Part shown: positions 34,450 through 46,824 of the stretch, piece by piece
How positions within the stretch are numbered: position 1 is the first letter of the stretch
Layout: every line of letters begins with the position of its first letter
Source: Fallopia convolvulus
Lineage: Eukaryota > Streptophyta > Magnoliopsida > Caryophyllales > Polygonaceae
Length of the DNA stretch: 64,000 nt
Reading direction: 5' to 3'
NCBI GenBank assembly: GCA_964016875.1
Contig: OZ024724.1
Coordinates: 33,875,786-33,939,785, forward strand
Made by a program: the position numbers and the translations under genes
Notes under the pieces: generated by a model
Told to the model about the DNA's origin: nothing
The model's database searches: none
The model's input: the letters and a program-made list of their open reading frames with translations, nothing else

Positions 34450-37400
34450 CAAACCTAGAAACCGAATGCCACATTTAGGAATTACATTTACATGGACACT
34501 TCATCGAACACTTGGCGTGCAATGTTATATCACAAGTCATTTTAAAGGCAAAAAGAGAAAAAACATGTGATCTTTAAAGACATCTAGGCATAAGCACAAA
34601 GAATGAGGATAGTATCAAGCCAATAAGCACAATATGCACTACAAAATCAAGAACGATCCAATAAAAGCATAAATTCGAACCTAGAAACCAAATGCCACAT
34701 TTAGGAGTGACATTTCCATGGACATTTCTTCGAACACTTGTAGTGCAATGTTAGATCACAAGTCATTTTAAAGGCAAAAGAAGAAAAAACAAAAGAACTT
34801 GAAAGACATCTAGGAATAAGCATAAAGAATGAGGATAGTATCAAGCCAATAAGCACATTCTACACTACAAAATCAAGACCGATCGAATAAGAGCATATCC
34901 GAACCTAAAAATCATATACCACACTTAGGAGTCACATTTACATGGACATTTCATCGAACAAGTGGCCTGCAATGATAGATCACAAGTAAAATTTTAAAGG
35001 CAGAAGGAGAAAAAACAAGTGATCTTTTAAAACATGTAGGCATAAGAATAAAGAATGAGGATAGTATCAAGCCAATAAACACATTATGCACTATAAAATC
35101 AAGATATATCTAATAAAAGCATAAATTCGAACCTAGAAACCGAATGCCACTTTTTGGAGTTACATTTACATGGACATTTCATCGAACACTTGGCGTGAAA
35201 TGTTAGATCACCAGTCATATTAAAGGCAAAAGGAGAAATAACAAGTGAACTTAAAAGAAATCTAGGCATAAGCATAAAGAATGAGGATAGTATCAAGGCA
35301 ATAAGCACATTCTTCACCACAAAATCAAGACCGATCGAATAACAGCATATTCGAACCTAAAAACCAAATACCACACTTAGGAGTCACATTCTGCATAAAG
35401 AATGAGGATAATATCGAGTTAATAAGAACATTCTGCACTATAAAAGCAAGACCGATCGAATAAAAGTATAAATTCAAACCTAGAAACCGAATGCCACATT
35501 TAGGAGTTATATTTACATGGACCTTTTATCAAACACTCGGAGTGCAATGTTTGATCACAAGTCAAATTTTAAAGGCAGAAGGAGAAAAAAAAGTGAACGT
35601 TAAAGACATCTAGGCATAAGCATAAAGAATGAGGATAGTATCAAGCCAATAAGCACATTATGCACTATAAAATCAAGACCTATCTAATAAAAGCATAAAT
35701 TCGAACCTAGAAACCGAATGCCACATTTAGGAGTTACATTTACATGGATATTTCATCGAACACTTGAAGTGCAATGTTAGATCACAAGTCGTTTTAAAGG
35801 CAAAAGGGGAAAAAACAAGTGATCTTTAAAGACATCTAGGCATAAGTATAAAGAATGAAGATAGTATCAAGCCAATAAGCACTTTCTACACTACAAAATC
35901 AAGACGTATCGAATAAAATCATAAATTCGAACCTAGAATCTGATTGACACATTTAGGAGTGACATTTACATGTACATTTCATCGTACACTTGGCGTTCAA
36001 TGTTAGATCACAAGTCATTTTAAAGGCAAAAGGAGAAAAAACAAGTGATCTTTAAAGACATCTAGGCATAAGCATAAAGAATGAGGATGGGATCAAGTTA
36101 ATAAGCACATTCTGCACTATAAAAGCAAGACCGATCGAATAAAAGTATAAATTCAAACCTAGAAACCGAATGCCACATTTAGGAGTGACATTTACATGGA
36201 CATTTCATCGAACACTTGGCATGTAATGTTAGATCATAAGTCATATTTTAAAGGCGGAAGGAGAAAAAAAAGTGAACGTTAAAGACATCTAGGCATAAGC
36301 ATAAAGAATGAGGATAGTATCAATCCAATAAGCACATTATGCACTATAAAATCTTGACGTGTCTAATAAAAGCATAAATTTGAACCTAGAAACCGAATGC
36401 CACATTTAGGAGTTACATTTACATGGACATTTAATCGAACACTTGAAGTACAATGTTAGATCACAAGTCGTTTTAAAGGTAAAAGGAGAAAAAACAAGTG
36501 ATCTTTAAAGACATCTAGGCATAAGCATAAAGAATGAGGATATTATCAAGCCAATAAGCACATTTTACACTACAAAATCAAGACGTATCGAATAAAATCA
36601 TAAATTCGAACCTAGAATCTGATTGCCACATTTAGGAGTGACATTTACATGTACATTTCACCGTACACTTGGCGTGCAGTGTTAGATCACTAGTCATTTT
36701 AAAGGCAAAAGGAGAAAAACAAGTGATCTTTAAAGACATCTAGGCATAAGCATAGAGAATAAGGATGGTATCAAGCCAATAAACACATTCTGCACTATAA
36801 AATCAAAACGTATCTAATAAAATCATAAATTCGAACCTAGAAACTGAATGCCACATTTAAGAGTGAAATTTACATGGACATTTCATCGAACACTTGGCGT
36901 GCAATGTTAGATCAAAAGTCAAATTTTAAAGGTAAAAGGAGAAAAGAAAAGTGAACTTTAAAGACATCAAGGCTAAGCATAAAGAATGAGGATAGTATCA
37001 AGCCAATAAGCACATTCTGTACTATAAAAGCTAGACCGATCGAATAAAAGTATAAATTCAAACCTAGAAACCAAATGCCAAATTTAGGAGTGACATTTAC
37101 ATAGACATTTAATCTAACACTTGGCGAGAAATGTTAGATCACAAGTCATATTAAATGCAAAAGGGGAAAAAACAAGTGAACTTGAAAGACATCTAGGGAT
37201 TAGCATAAAGAATGACTACAATATCAAGCCAATAAGCATATTCTGCACTACAAAATCAAGACCGATCAAATAAGAGCATATTCGAACCTAAAAACCAAAT
37301 ACCACACTTAGGAGTCACATTTACAAGGACATTTCATCGAACACGTGGCTTGCAATGTTATATCACATGTCATTTTAAAGGCAAAAGGAGAAAAACCAAG

Positions 37401-37624
37401 TGATCTTTAAAGACATCTAGGCATACGCATAAAGAATGAGGATAGTATCAAGCCAATAAGCACATTCTACACTATAAAAGCAAGACCGTTCCAATAAAAG
37501 ATAAATTCAAACCTAGCTAGAAACCGAATGCCTCATTTAGGAGTGTCATTTACATGAACATTTCATCGAACACTTGGCGTGCAATGTTAGATCACAAGTC
37601 ATTTAAAAGGCCAAAGGAGAAAAA
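34450..37624 (+). repeat. Satellite block B
   Basis: About 14 monomers of the same satellite in the same orientation. It contains irregular monomers, for example near 35390, where CACATTCTG jumps to CATAAAGAATGAGG. It ends at GGCCAAAGGAGAAAAA against E3. No gene present. Confidence 0.95.
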
Positions 37625-38519
37625 TTTCACTCTCTAATCTATCTTTTACCTCTTCCTATCCCTACCCTCTCCTATATAACCCTTTTACCCCTCCTAAAAA
37701 TGTCACTCTCAAAACCATAAACTCCAAACCCCTCAAAAATCCTACCAAAGATCTCGGAGATCCCCCACCACCGATCGGAATTTCTCACCTCCACCGATCG
37801 TCGAAGGCACCCTCGTTACCGAAGCTCGGAACCCCATAATTCCACCGACGAGATCCACACTCGTTAACCACCCCAATCCGACCCCTTGTTCTTCAATTTC
37901 TCAAGTTTCCGGTATGATTTCTAAACCCTAACTCTTACTTACAAGATTCATGGTTTTTAGGGTAGAAATTTCATATTGGAATTGTGTCTATAGAAAAGGT
38001 CGACATGCATGTTTGGATTTTGCTCATGAATTTTCGTTGAAGCATAGTTGTTCATATTCTAGGGAAGATTATTCATGTTAGATTCTCCATTGCAAAAGTC
38101 TAATTAGAAAAGCATGATTTTTTCTTGACCTAGTATTAAGTTCAATTTTGCTATATCAATTTTGGGTAATTTCGCATGTTTGGGATGGGAAATCGAGCAA
38201 GTATGGGGTGCATAAACCCGATTGTGTGTCTAGTGGGGAGTATTGAGGATGCATACTTAATTTATGGTCTGATTTTTAATGTTGATGACATTCGGAATAC
38301 TGTGAACTGGCTCTCGGCAGCTCGTTAACGACCCACCCAGGTTCGTTAACGACCCTGCGTAAGCATCACCGATTCTACACCGGTCCAGATTCTTTAACGA
38401 CCCAATGGGGTAGTTGACCAATAATTCCGAGGTTATTTCGAGACCAAGTATGGGGTCTCTTGCCTATCTATTTTGAGTGGATCTTATCTTGGAAAATTCT
38501 TGATTGTTTTGCAGATCTC
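37625..38519 (+). other. E3 internal leader before the env-position gene
   Basis: No coding frame recognised. A possible splice donor GGTATGATTT lies near 37910 and an acceptor TTGTTTTGCAG ends at 38514, five bases before the ATG; this would be an intron of about 0.6 kb. The E3 motif occurs three times, at 38321, 38342 and 38390. Confidence 0.55.
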
Positions 38520-40071
38520 ATGGCAAGTTCAAGCATACCCGCTACCCGTGCTCAGAAAAAGAGGAGGAATCAGAGGTTCCCATCTCCACCTCGCATGGAT
38601 AATGTGATCTTGAGTACTCAAGGCCAAGTGAATCGATACCGTGCCATTCTAGATAAGGACCACAACACTCGTTGGTTCTCGAAGTCTAGTGCCGTTCACA
38701 CGGGGATTTACACGAATGTCAAGGAGGCCTTTGTTATTCTCGGTGCATCTCATCTACTGAAGAAGGAGAATCTACCACACTTCGGCAGGACGTATCCGGT
38801 TTTGGCTCGGTAATGTGAGCCGTGAGTTCACCATGGCGGAGTTCAATGTAATTCTGGAGCTCCCAAACCCTTCTAGAGAGTACAGCCTGAAGGACTACAG
38901 GGTGACTCGGACTTGGAGCTATATCATTGGGGAGGTCCAATCCTCCACAACGACATTATCCGGGGCAAGCATCATCAACAACATCTTCAGGATCATTCTC
39001 CGACTCCTAGCCGCTACATTTTGGCCAAAGAGAGAGTTGAACAGGCCAACAAGGACGGAAGTTGCTTGTCTCTGCACTATCCTTTTCGAGGAGCCGGACC
39101 TTTTGAATTTGGGGTATGAATGACTCTACTACATAGAGAAATCAACCAAGTCCCAGGAAGTTTGGTGTGGTAACTTGGTCAATATTTTGGCCACAAACCT
39201 TGGAGTAGACCTCACTCGCTACACACCGGCTCATGCTCAGTTACTCAACAAGAACTATTGGTATGGTTCTAGTATTTTCATTCAAGCTGAGAGAGGGTTT
39301 AAAGTAAAAGTTCAAAACCGCCTTGTTACACCCACCCTCGATATGTTGGAGTTACTCTATGTACCAAATTGATACGAGGTATGGACGGGTCATGCATTCC
39401 CGTTAGAGCCTAAGCCGGAGGATGAGCTATCACATAGGCCTTTTGAGACAAGGTTTGAGCGAGAAGGCGAAGCGATGGATGAAGGTGATTATGAAGATGA
39501 GGATACCGAGTTAGTTGGAGAAAACACTGAGGAGGCCGACGCTGAAGGAGGCACAGAGGAGCTTAATTTCAAGGAGGAAGACCTCGATACAGAGGTTTTA
39601 GGCACCAACATCCTCGTTGACGAGCCCACTAGGCTCGTTAACGATCATTTCCATCCTTTTACATCTGATGCTAACGAGGTACCCAAGGTCGTTAACGACC
39701 CACCGAGGGCATCTACCGACCCACCGCCAGCTCCTACCGATCCCTAGTCTTATGGGCTTGTGCCATACCACCCGGTGCTTCACCATGATCACTTTCAACT
39801 TCACTACCCACCACCTCCTCAGCCTGAGTACACTAGATCGAGCATTCCGCCACCATGGGCCGAGGATCTTTCTGCACGGATGCAACAACTCCACCTTCAG
39901 CAGGACCACATTCATAGGAGGATGGATAGATGGGAGACTGTCTATTCAGCTCAGATGACTTTTGAGGATGAGAGGCATTGTTAGAGAGAGATAGAGGATG
40001 TTGAGCGTTGGAGGACGATGTACGACTTCATGGGGAACTTTAAGAACTATTTTCCTCCACCTAACCGTTGA
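38520..40071 (+). pseudogene. E3 env-position gene (Athila third ORF), one frameshift and four stops
   Basis: Homologous in position and sequence pattern to the gene at 31543-32780. Start ATG at 38520 follows a good splice acceptor. The first part (38520-38813) is basic near its N-terminus (AQKKRRNQRF) and then has NTRWFSKSSAVHTGIY-type sequence. A frameshift at about 38812 leads to the frame of 38815-40071, which includes FTMAEFNVILELP, an ILRLLAATFWPKREL segment, LVNILATNLGVDLTRYTPAH, an acidic Glu/Asp-rich stretch (39475-39600), a Pro-rich stretch and a C-terminal helix-like tail. Stops: TGA 39121, TGA 39370, TAG 39745, TAG 39982; the natural end is probably the TGA at 40069. The stops fit C-to-T changes of CGA or CAG. 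Function in the family is unproven. Confidence 0.75.
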
Positions 40072-41780
40072 TTCAGCTTGAAGACGTTTTCCTTGTTTTC
40101 CATTTCTGAGACTTTGTAAGTTTTTTGTTTTCTCTTGTAAAGTTTTCTTGTGTTTTTCTTTTCTATTTCTTTCTTTCTTCTTATTTTTCTTACAGTGGGG
40201 ACACTGTAATTTTAAGTATGGGGTGGGAGAAAGTAGAAACCTTTGTGTCTTGTTTGTTTTTTGTGCTTTGTTTTAAGTAGTTCTTTTATAAAAAAAATCG
40301 AAATTTTTTTGAAAAAATTTCTAAAAAAACGTTTTAGAATTGATAGATATCCCTTTCTTAGGTTCTATGATAGTAGTTGCTAGCATGATCATATAATTCC
40401 TTGCAATCATGTCTTTGAGAATGTAGCCGGATTCTTATTTTAAAGTTGTTTTTAGGAAGGAATAGCAATTGATGAAATTGAGCACATATACCTTCTTAGC
40501 ATAAGTGATGCAATCCAACAAAAATTAGCCTTGTGAGAAATTTTTGGCCTTATAAGGAGAACATTAAAAATCCCTCTTCTTTTCTTGTGTGATTTAGTCT
40601 CTTTATGCATATTATCTCTTGGAATTGTGATGGTTATCTATTTCTTGAGACCCGTATAAGATTTATAGTTCATTACTTGTGAAAATCAGATGATAGAGAA
40701 CTTATTTTATAAGCCCTATTTATCCCTATCCACCGTTACATGATCTTTCTTTTGATAGCCAATTCTAGCCTGAAGCCTTTTATTTTTAAGCTCCACAAAA
40801 TATGTTCCCTAGCCGAGATAAGTTTGACCCTATCCGGGGATTAGGACTTAGTTTGGAGAGGTATATTTGTTGAGTGTAAAAAAAAAAGGAGTGACATATA
40901 ATGTTTGCTTTGATTGAGGGATTATTTGGAAGGGTAGATTGAAAGTCTTTTGTTTTTAATAGTTGTGATAAGAAAGATCTCTTGGTACAAAAGATGCACA
41001 AAATAAAGTTGATGTTTGAAAGAAAGTTGTAAGAAAGAGGAGTACATGATGAAGCTCGTTAACGACCCTGAAGTGGCTCGTTAACGTGGCAGCGAAAAGA
41101 AAAGAGAAAGAAAAAAAAAGAAGTATGAAGAAAGAAGGAAGTAAGAGGTGCATAGTATTTATCAGATAAGCCGGAGATTCTTTTGTTTTATGAGACTTTC
41201 TAGGATAATAATGGGTGAGTGAAAATAAGTGTGCATAATGAGAGAGTCAGTTTGGTATATGTTTTTATGAGAGTTTTGATGTTATGTATGAGTTCTTAGG
41301 AGCCTTTGATTCCCGGATATTAATAGCACCACATAGCCAAAATATTTCCACGCCTATTTGTCTTTACCAAGCCCCATTACAACCCGGCCGATTGGAAACT
41401 TCTATGAAGTTTTTCATTGAGCCTAAGTTCTCTTGATGATTTTTGCTTGTTTTGACAAATCTTGGGTGGAGAGTATTGGTGATATAAGTTCCAATTTCTA
41501 TGAGTTTTTGTGTATAAGATGAGTTGAGAGATTGAATTTATGATCCCAAACACTTGAGAGTTGAGTGAAACACATTATCCCTTGTGAGGTTGGATTGTAT
41601 TTTCTTGTGTCTATATTTGGTGCATATATGTGTGATGACGTTAATAGTCCTTTGCTATTTTTCTTCCATGTGTAGATGTTCCTTTTTAAAAGATGGCTAT
41701 AATTTGATGAGTATGTTGTTTGGTTTTGATTATTGTTTAGTGATTGCTTGAGGACAAGCAAGTCTAAGTATGGGGTATTT
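40072..41780 (+). other. E3 3' untranslated region
   Basis: 1.7 kb without a credible frame. ACAGTGGGGACACTGTAA followed by TTTAAGTATGGGGTGGGAG (about 40189-40231) is the Athila-type tract after the third gene. The motif pair lies at 41054 and 41075. GAGGACAAGCAAGTCTAAG and TATGGGGTATTT (about 41750-41780) form the tract next to the LTR, a very typical Athila/Tat ending. Confidence 0.75.
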
Positions 41781-43262
41781 TGATGTTCGTGTTTTTAGTA
41801 TAGTTTCTGATAGGTTTTATTAGGTTATTAGGTCTAGTTTTGATAAGTTTAGGGTTAGTTTTATGTGTTTTTGGATAGTTTTGCATATTTTGTGAAAAGT
41901 ATGGAAGCTACTCCGTTTTGTGTATTTTTGTAGGTTTTAGCAAGGAAAACAGCTATGATAGAGATGGAGGGATACAAGATGAAGAAGCTGAATTTCGAGT
42001 TTTTGGAAGAGAAGTGTTGAAGAAAACCAAGCCCATGCTCGTTAACGAGGCTGTGAGGGCTCGTTAACGAGGCCACGAGATGAAGATGTTCGAGAGTTGA
42101 CTTTGTGACTCACCGATCCTGTGCGGGAACTTATTTTCGTGTCGGTAGAGTATCTTTTTATGATTTTTAGGGTTATTATATTATGTATTTTAGGCCTTGT
42201 TATCTTTTGAGATTTTATTTCTATCTTTTAGAATAGATTCTATCTTTTTAGGAAAGTTTATATCTTTTAGCCTTTTTTAGTTTCTAGCCTTTTTAGTATA
42301 AATACCCTTCTATCTAGCATAGAAAAGGGGGGAGGACGGCTTTAGGAGAACCGCAGAGAAGAGAGGTCGAATTTTGGGAGAACCGAGAGAGAAGGACGGA
42401 TCGGATTCATGATCGAAGGCGCTCGGTAGACGAAAGTTACCGGGGTCGTTAGTCGTGTTTTTGATTCGGTATTTCGGTGTTTTCGGTTTCTTCTGAATCT
42501 TTGTAAGACAATATTATTTTTATTAATTTGAGTAGTGTTTTTTTTTCAATATTTTCTTTGATTAAAGTTATTAATTTCTTAGTTATGATTCGTGAGTAGT
42601 CTTTTTATCTAGGGTCGGGCTTGAAACCCGGCAAGTTATGCATGTTTGGTGAGTAAGATTATGTGTTGAATGCCTTTTATCTACTGATGAGATTGTTTGT
42701 TGTGCTTATACCAAGATGAAAGTTGAGGTAATTTGAGTTGTTGACTTGATTGAAAGAGAAAGTTATAAACTTGAAGGTTGATATTGTTTGAATACGAAAG
42801 TTTCAAACTTTAGATCCAAAACAAGCAATTGGGTGAGTTAGTTTATGAAAGTAGATTAATTTGCTTGCTAAGTCAATGAAAGTTGATGCGTCTATCTATT
42901 TAAAGGCATGATATTTATCTTCTTACGCGCTTGTGTGCATGACTATGTTGTGGTAACCCTTGTTCTGGTTATTTTCGTTTTTATTTTGTTTCTTTCAAGA
43001 TCATATTTATTACTGAGATCGTTGGCTTGGTACCGAACCTGTCTAGTTCGTTAGTTTTGGTCTTTTTATTCTCGGTGGTTCGTTAACAAGGCTGAAAACT
43101 TCGTTAACGAGGCTGCTTGTATGTTTTGCTTGCTTTTGTTTTAATTTTTTTAGGGTCGATAGATAAACAAACCTTGCTTCCCGTAGAACGATCCTGACTC
43201 CCCTATACTAAGTTGGGTCTTGATTATACATTTATTTATCGTCAAGAAACCCTCACTCAACA
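41781..43262 (+). repeat. E3 3' LTR
   Basis: Starts TGATGTTCGTG immediately after the purine tract and ends at CAACA, where satellite (CCACATTTAGGAGTGA) resumes; 1482 bp. A good TATA box is at 42297. Motif pairs lie at 42037/42059 and 43078/43099. With no 5' copy, the limits rest on the TG...CA ends and the flanks. Confidence 0.8.
42297..42304 (+). promoter_or_regulatory. E3 LTR TATA box
   Basis: TATAAATA followed by CCCTTC, a standard plant TATA context; transcription would start near 42330. The motif pair at 42037/42059 lies about 240 bp upstream, in U3. Confidence 0.65.
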
Positions 43263-44040
43263 ACCACATTTAGGAGTGAAAATTACATGGACATTTCATC
43301 GAACACTTGGCGTGCAATGTTAGATCAAAAGTCAAATTTTAAAGGCAAAAGGAGAAAAAACAAGTGAACTTGAAAGACATCAGGCATAAGCATAAAGAAT
43401 GAGGATATTATCAACCCAATAAGCATATTCTACACTACAAAATCAAGACCGATCAAATAAGAGCATATTCGAACCTAAAAACAAAATACCACACTTAGGA
43501 GTCACATTTGCATGGACATTTCATCAACAACTTGGCGCGCAATGTTAGATCACAAGTCATTTTAAAGGCAAAAGGAGAAAAAACAAGTGATCTTTAAAGA
43601 CATCTAGGCATAAGCATAAAGAATGAGGAGAGTATCAAGCCAATAAGCACATTCTGTACTATAAAAGCAAGACTGATCGAATAAAAGTATAAATTCAAAC
43701 CTAGAAACTGAATTCCACATTTAGGAGTGACATTTACATGGACATTTCATCGAACACTTGGCGTGAAATGTTAGATCACAAGTCATATTAAAGGCAGAAG
43801 GAGAAAAAACAAGTGAATTTGATAGACATCTAGGCATAAGCATAAAGAATGAGGATATTATCAACCCAATAAGCATATTCTGCACTACAAAATCAAGACC
43901 GATCAAATAAGAGCATATTCGAACCTAAAAACCAAATACCACACTTAGGAGTCACATTTGCATGGACATTTCATCGACAACGTGGCGCGCAATGTTAGAT
44001 CACAAGTCATTTTAAAGGCAAAAGGAGAAAAAACAAGTGA

Positions 44041-45390
44041 TCTTCAAAGACATCTAGGCATAAGCATAAAGAATGAGGAAAGTATCAAGCCAATAAGCAC
44101 ATTATGTACTATAAAAGCAAGACCGATCGAATAAAAGTATAAATTCAAACCTGGAAACCAAATGCCACATTTAGGAGTGACATTTACATGGACATTTTAT
44201 CGAACACTTGGGGTGAAATGTTAGATCTCAAGTCATATTTAAGGCAAAAGGAGAAAAAACAAGTGAACTTGAAAGAAATCTAGGCATAAACATAAAGAAT
44301 GAGGATAGTATCAAGCCAATAAGCACATTCTGCACCACAAAATAAAGACCGATCGAATAAGAGCATATTCGAACCTAAATACCAAATACCACACTTAGGA
44401 GTCACATTTACATGGACATTTCATCGAATACGTGGCGTGCAATGTTAGATTACAAGTCATTTTAAAGGCAAAAGGAGAAAAAACAAGTGATCTTCAAAGA
44501 CATCTAGGCATAAGCATAAAGAATGAGGAAAGTATCAAGCCAATAAGCACATTATGTACTATAAAAGCAAGACCGATCGAATAAAAGTATAAATTCAAAC
44601 CTGGAAACCAAATGCCACATTTAGGAGTGACATTTACATGGACATTTTATCGAACACTTGGGGTGAAATGTTAGATCTCAAGTCATATTTAAGGCAAAAG
44701 GAGAAAAAACAAGTGAACTTGAAAGAAATCTAGGCATAAACATAAAGAATGAGGATAGTATCAAGCCAATAAGCACATTCTGCACCACAAAATAAAGACC
44801 GATCGAATAAGAGCATATTCGAACCTAAATACCAAATACCACACTTAGGAGTCACATTTACATGGACATTTCATCGAATACGTGGCGTGCAATGTTAGAT
44901 TACAAGTCATTTTAAAGGCAAAAGGAGAAAAAACAAGTGATCTTCAAAGACATCTAGGCATAAGCATAAAGAATGAGGAAAGTATCAAGCCAATAAGCAC
45001 ATTATGTACTATAAAAGCAAGACCGATCGAATAAAAGTATAAATTCAAACCTGGAAACCAAATGCCACATTTAGGAGTGACATTTACATGGACATTTTAT
45101 CGAACACTTGGGGTGAAATGTTAGATCTCAAGTCATATTTAAGGCAAAAGGAGAAAAAACAAGTGAACTTGAAAGAAATCTAGGCATAAACATAAAGAAT
45201 GAGGATAGTATCAAGCCAATAAGCACATTCTGCACCACAAAATAAAGACAGATCGAATAAGAGCATATTCGAACCTAAATACCAAATACCACACTTAGGA
45301 GTCACATTTACATGGACATTTCATCGAATACGTGGCGTGCAATGTTAGATTACAAGTCATTTTAAAGGCAAAAGGAGAAAAAACAAGTGA
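44041..45390 (+). repeat. 450-bp satellite dimer, three near-identical copies
   Basis: GAATGAGGAAAGTATCAAGC occurs at 44071, 44521 and 44971, exactly 450 bp apart. The three units look identical apart from about one substitution (AAAGACC versus AAAGACA near 45247) and changes at the last edge. The preceding unit (43591-44040) is clearly diverged. Confidence 0.92.
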
Positions 45391-46824
45391 TCTTTAAAGA
45401 CATCTAGGCACAAGCATAAAGAATGAGGATAGTATCAAGCCTATACGCACATTCTGCACTACAAACTCAAGACATCTAGGCACAAGCATAAAGAATGAGG
45501 ATAGTATCAAGCCAATAAGCACATTCTACACTACAAAATAAAGATCGTTCCAATAAAAGATAAATTCAAACATAGCTAGAAACCGAATGCCACTTTTAGG
45601 AGTGACATTTACATGAACATTTTATCGAACACTTGGCGTGCAATGTTAGATCACAAGTCATTTAAAAGGCCAAAGGAGAAAAAACACGTGATCATTAAAG
45701 ACATCTAGGCATAAGCTTAAAGAATGAGGGTTGTATGAAGCCAATAAGCACATTCTTTACTACAAAATCAAGACGTATCTAATAAAAGCATAAATTCTAC
45801 CCTAGAAACCGAATGCCACATTTACGAGTGACATTTACCTGGACATTTCATTGAACACTTGGCGTGCAATGTTAGATCACAAGTCAATTTTTAAAGGCAA
45901 AAGAGAAAAACAAGTGAACTTTAAAGACATCTAGGCGTAAGCATAAAGAATGAGGATAGTATCAAGGCAATAATCACATTCTGCACTATAAAATGAAGAC
46001 CGATCGAATAAGAGCATATTCGAACCTAGAAACCGAATGCCACGTTTAGGAGTGACATTTACATGGACATTTTATCGAACACTTGGCGTGTAATGTTAGA
46101 TCACAAAGTCAAATTATAAAGGCAAAAGGAGAAAAAAAAAGTGAACGTTAAAGACATCTAGGCATAAGCATAAAGAATGAGGATAGTATCAAACCAATAA
46201 GCACATTATACACTATAAAATAAAGACGTATCTAATAAAAGCATAAATTCAAACCTAGAAACCGAATGCCACATTTAGGAGTTACATTTACATGGACATT
46301 TCATCGAAGACTTGAAGTGCAATGTTAGATCACAAGTCGTTTTATAGGAAAAAGGAGAAACAACAAGTAATGTTTAAAGACATATAGGCATAAGCATAAA
46401 GAATGAGGATAGTAGCAAGCCAATAAGCACATTCTACACTACAAAATCAAGACGTATCGAATAAAATCATAAATTCGAACCTAGAAACAGAATGCCACAT
46501 TTAGGAGTGAAATTTACATGGACATTTCATCGAACACTTGGCGCGCATTGGTAGATCACAAGTCATATTTTAAAGGCAAAAGGAGAAAAAACAAGTGAAA
46601 TTTAATAACATCTAGGCAAAACATAAAGTATGAGGATAATATCAATCCAATAAGCACATTCTTCACTACAAAATCAAGACGTATCGAATAAAAGCATAAA
46701 TTCAAACCTAGAAACCGAATGCCACATTTAGGAGTTACATTTACATGGAAATTTCATCGAACACTTGGCATGAAATGTTGGATCACAAGTCATTTTATAG
46801 GCAAAAGGAGAAAAAACAAGTGAT

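Larger units (their letters stand above)
37625..43262 (+). mobile_element. E3: 5'-truncated Athila-like element
   Basis: Contains only the 3' half of an Athila-type element: leader with intron-like sequence, env-position pseudogene, long 3' untranslated region, purine tract and one LTR. The 5' LTR, primer site, gag and pol are absent, and the left junction goes from satellite straight into internal sequence. It has the same layout as E2 but a different LTR sequence and a different scattered motif (CTCGTTAACGA), so it is a separate family. Confidence 0.85.

Noticed and set aside
37625..38519. 5' LTR of E3
   Set aside because: No similarity to the LTR at 41781-43262 and no TG start or primer site; it is internal leader sequence.
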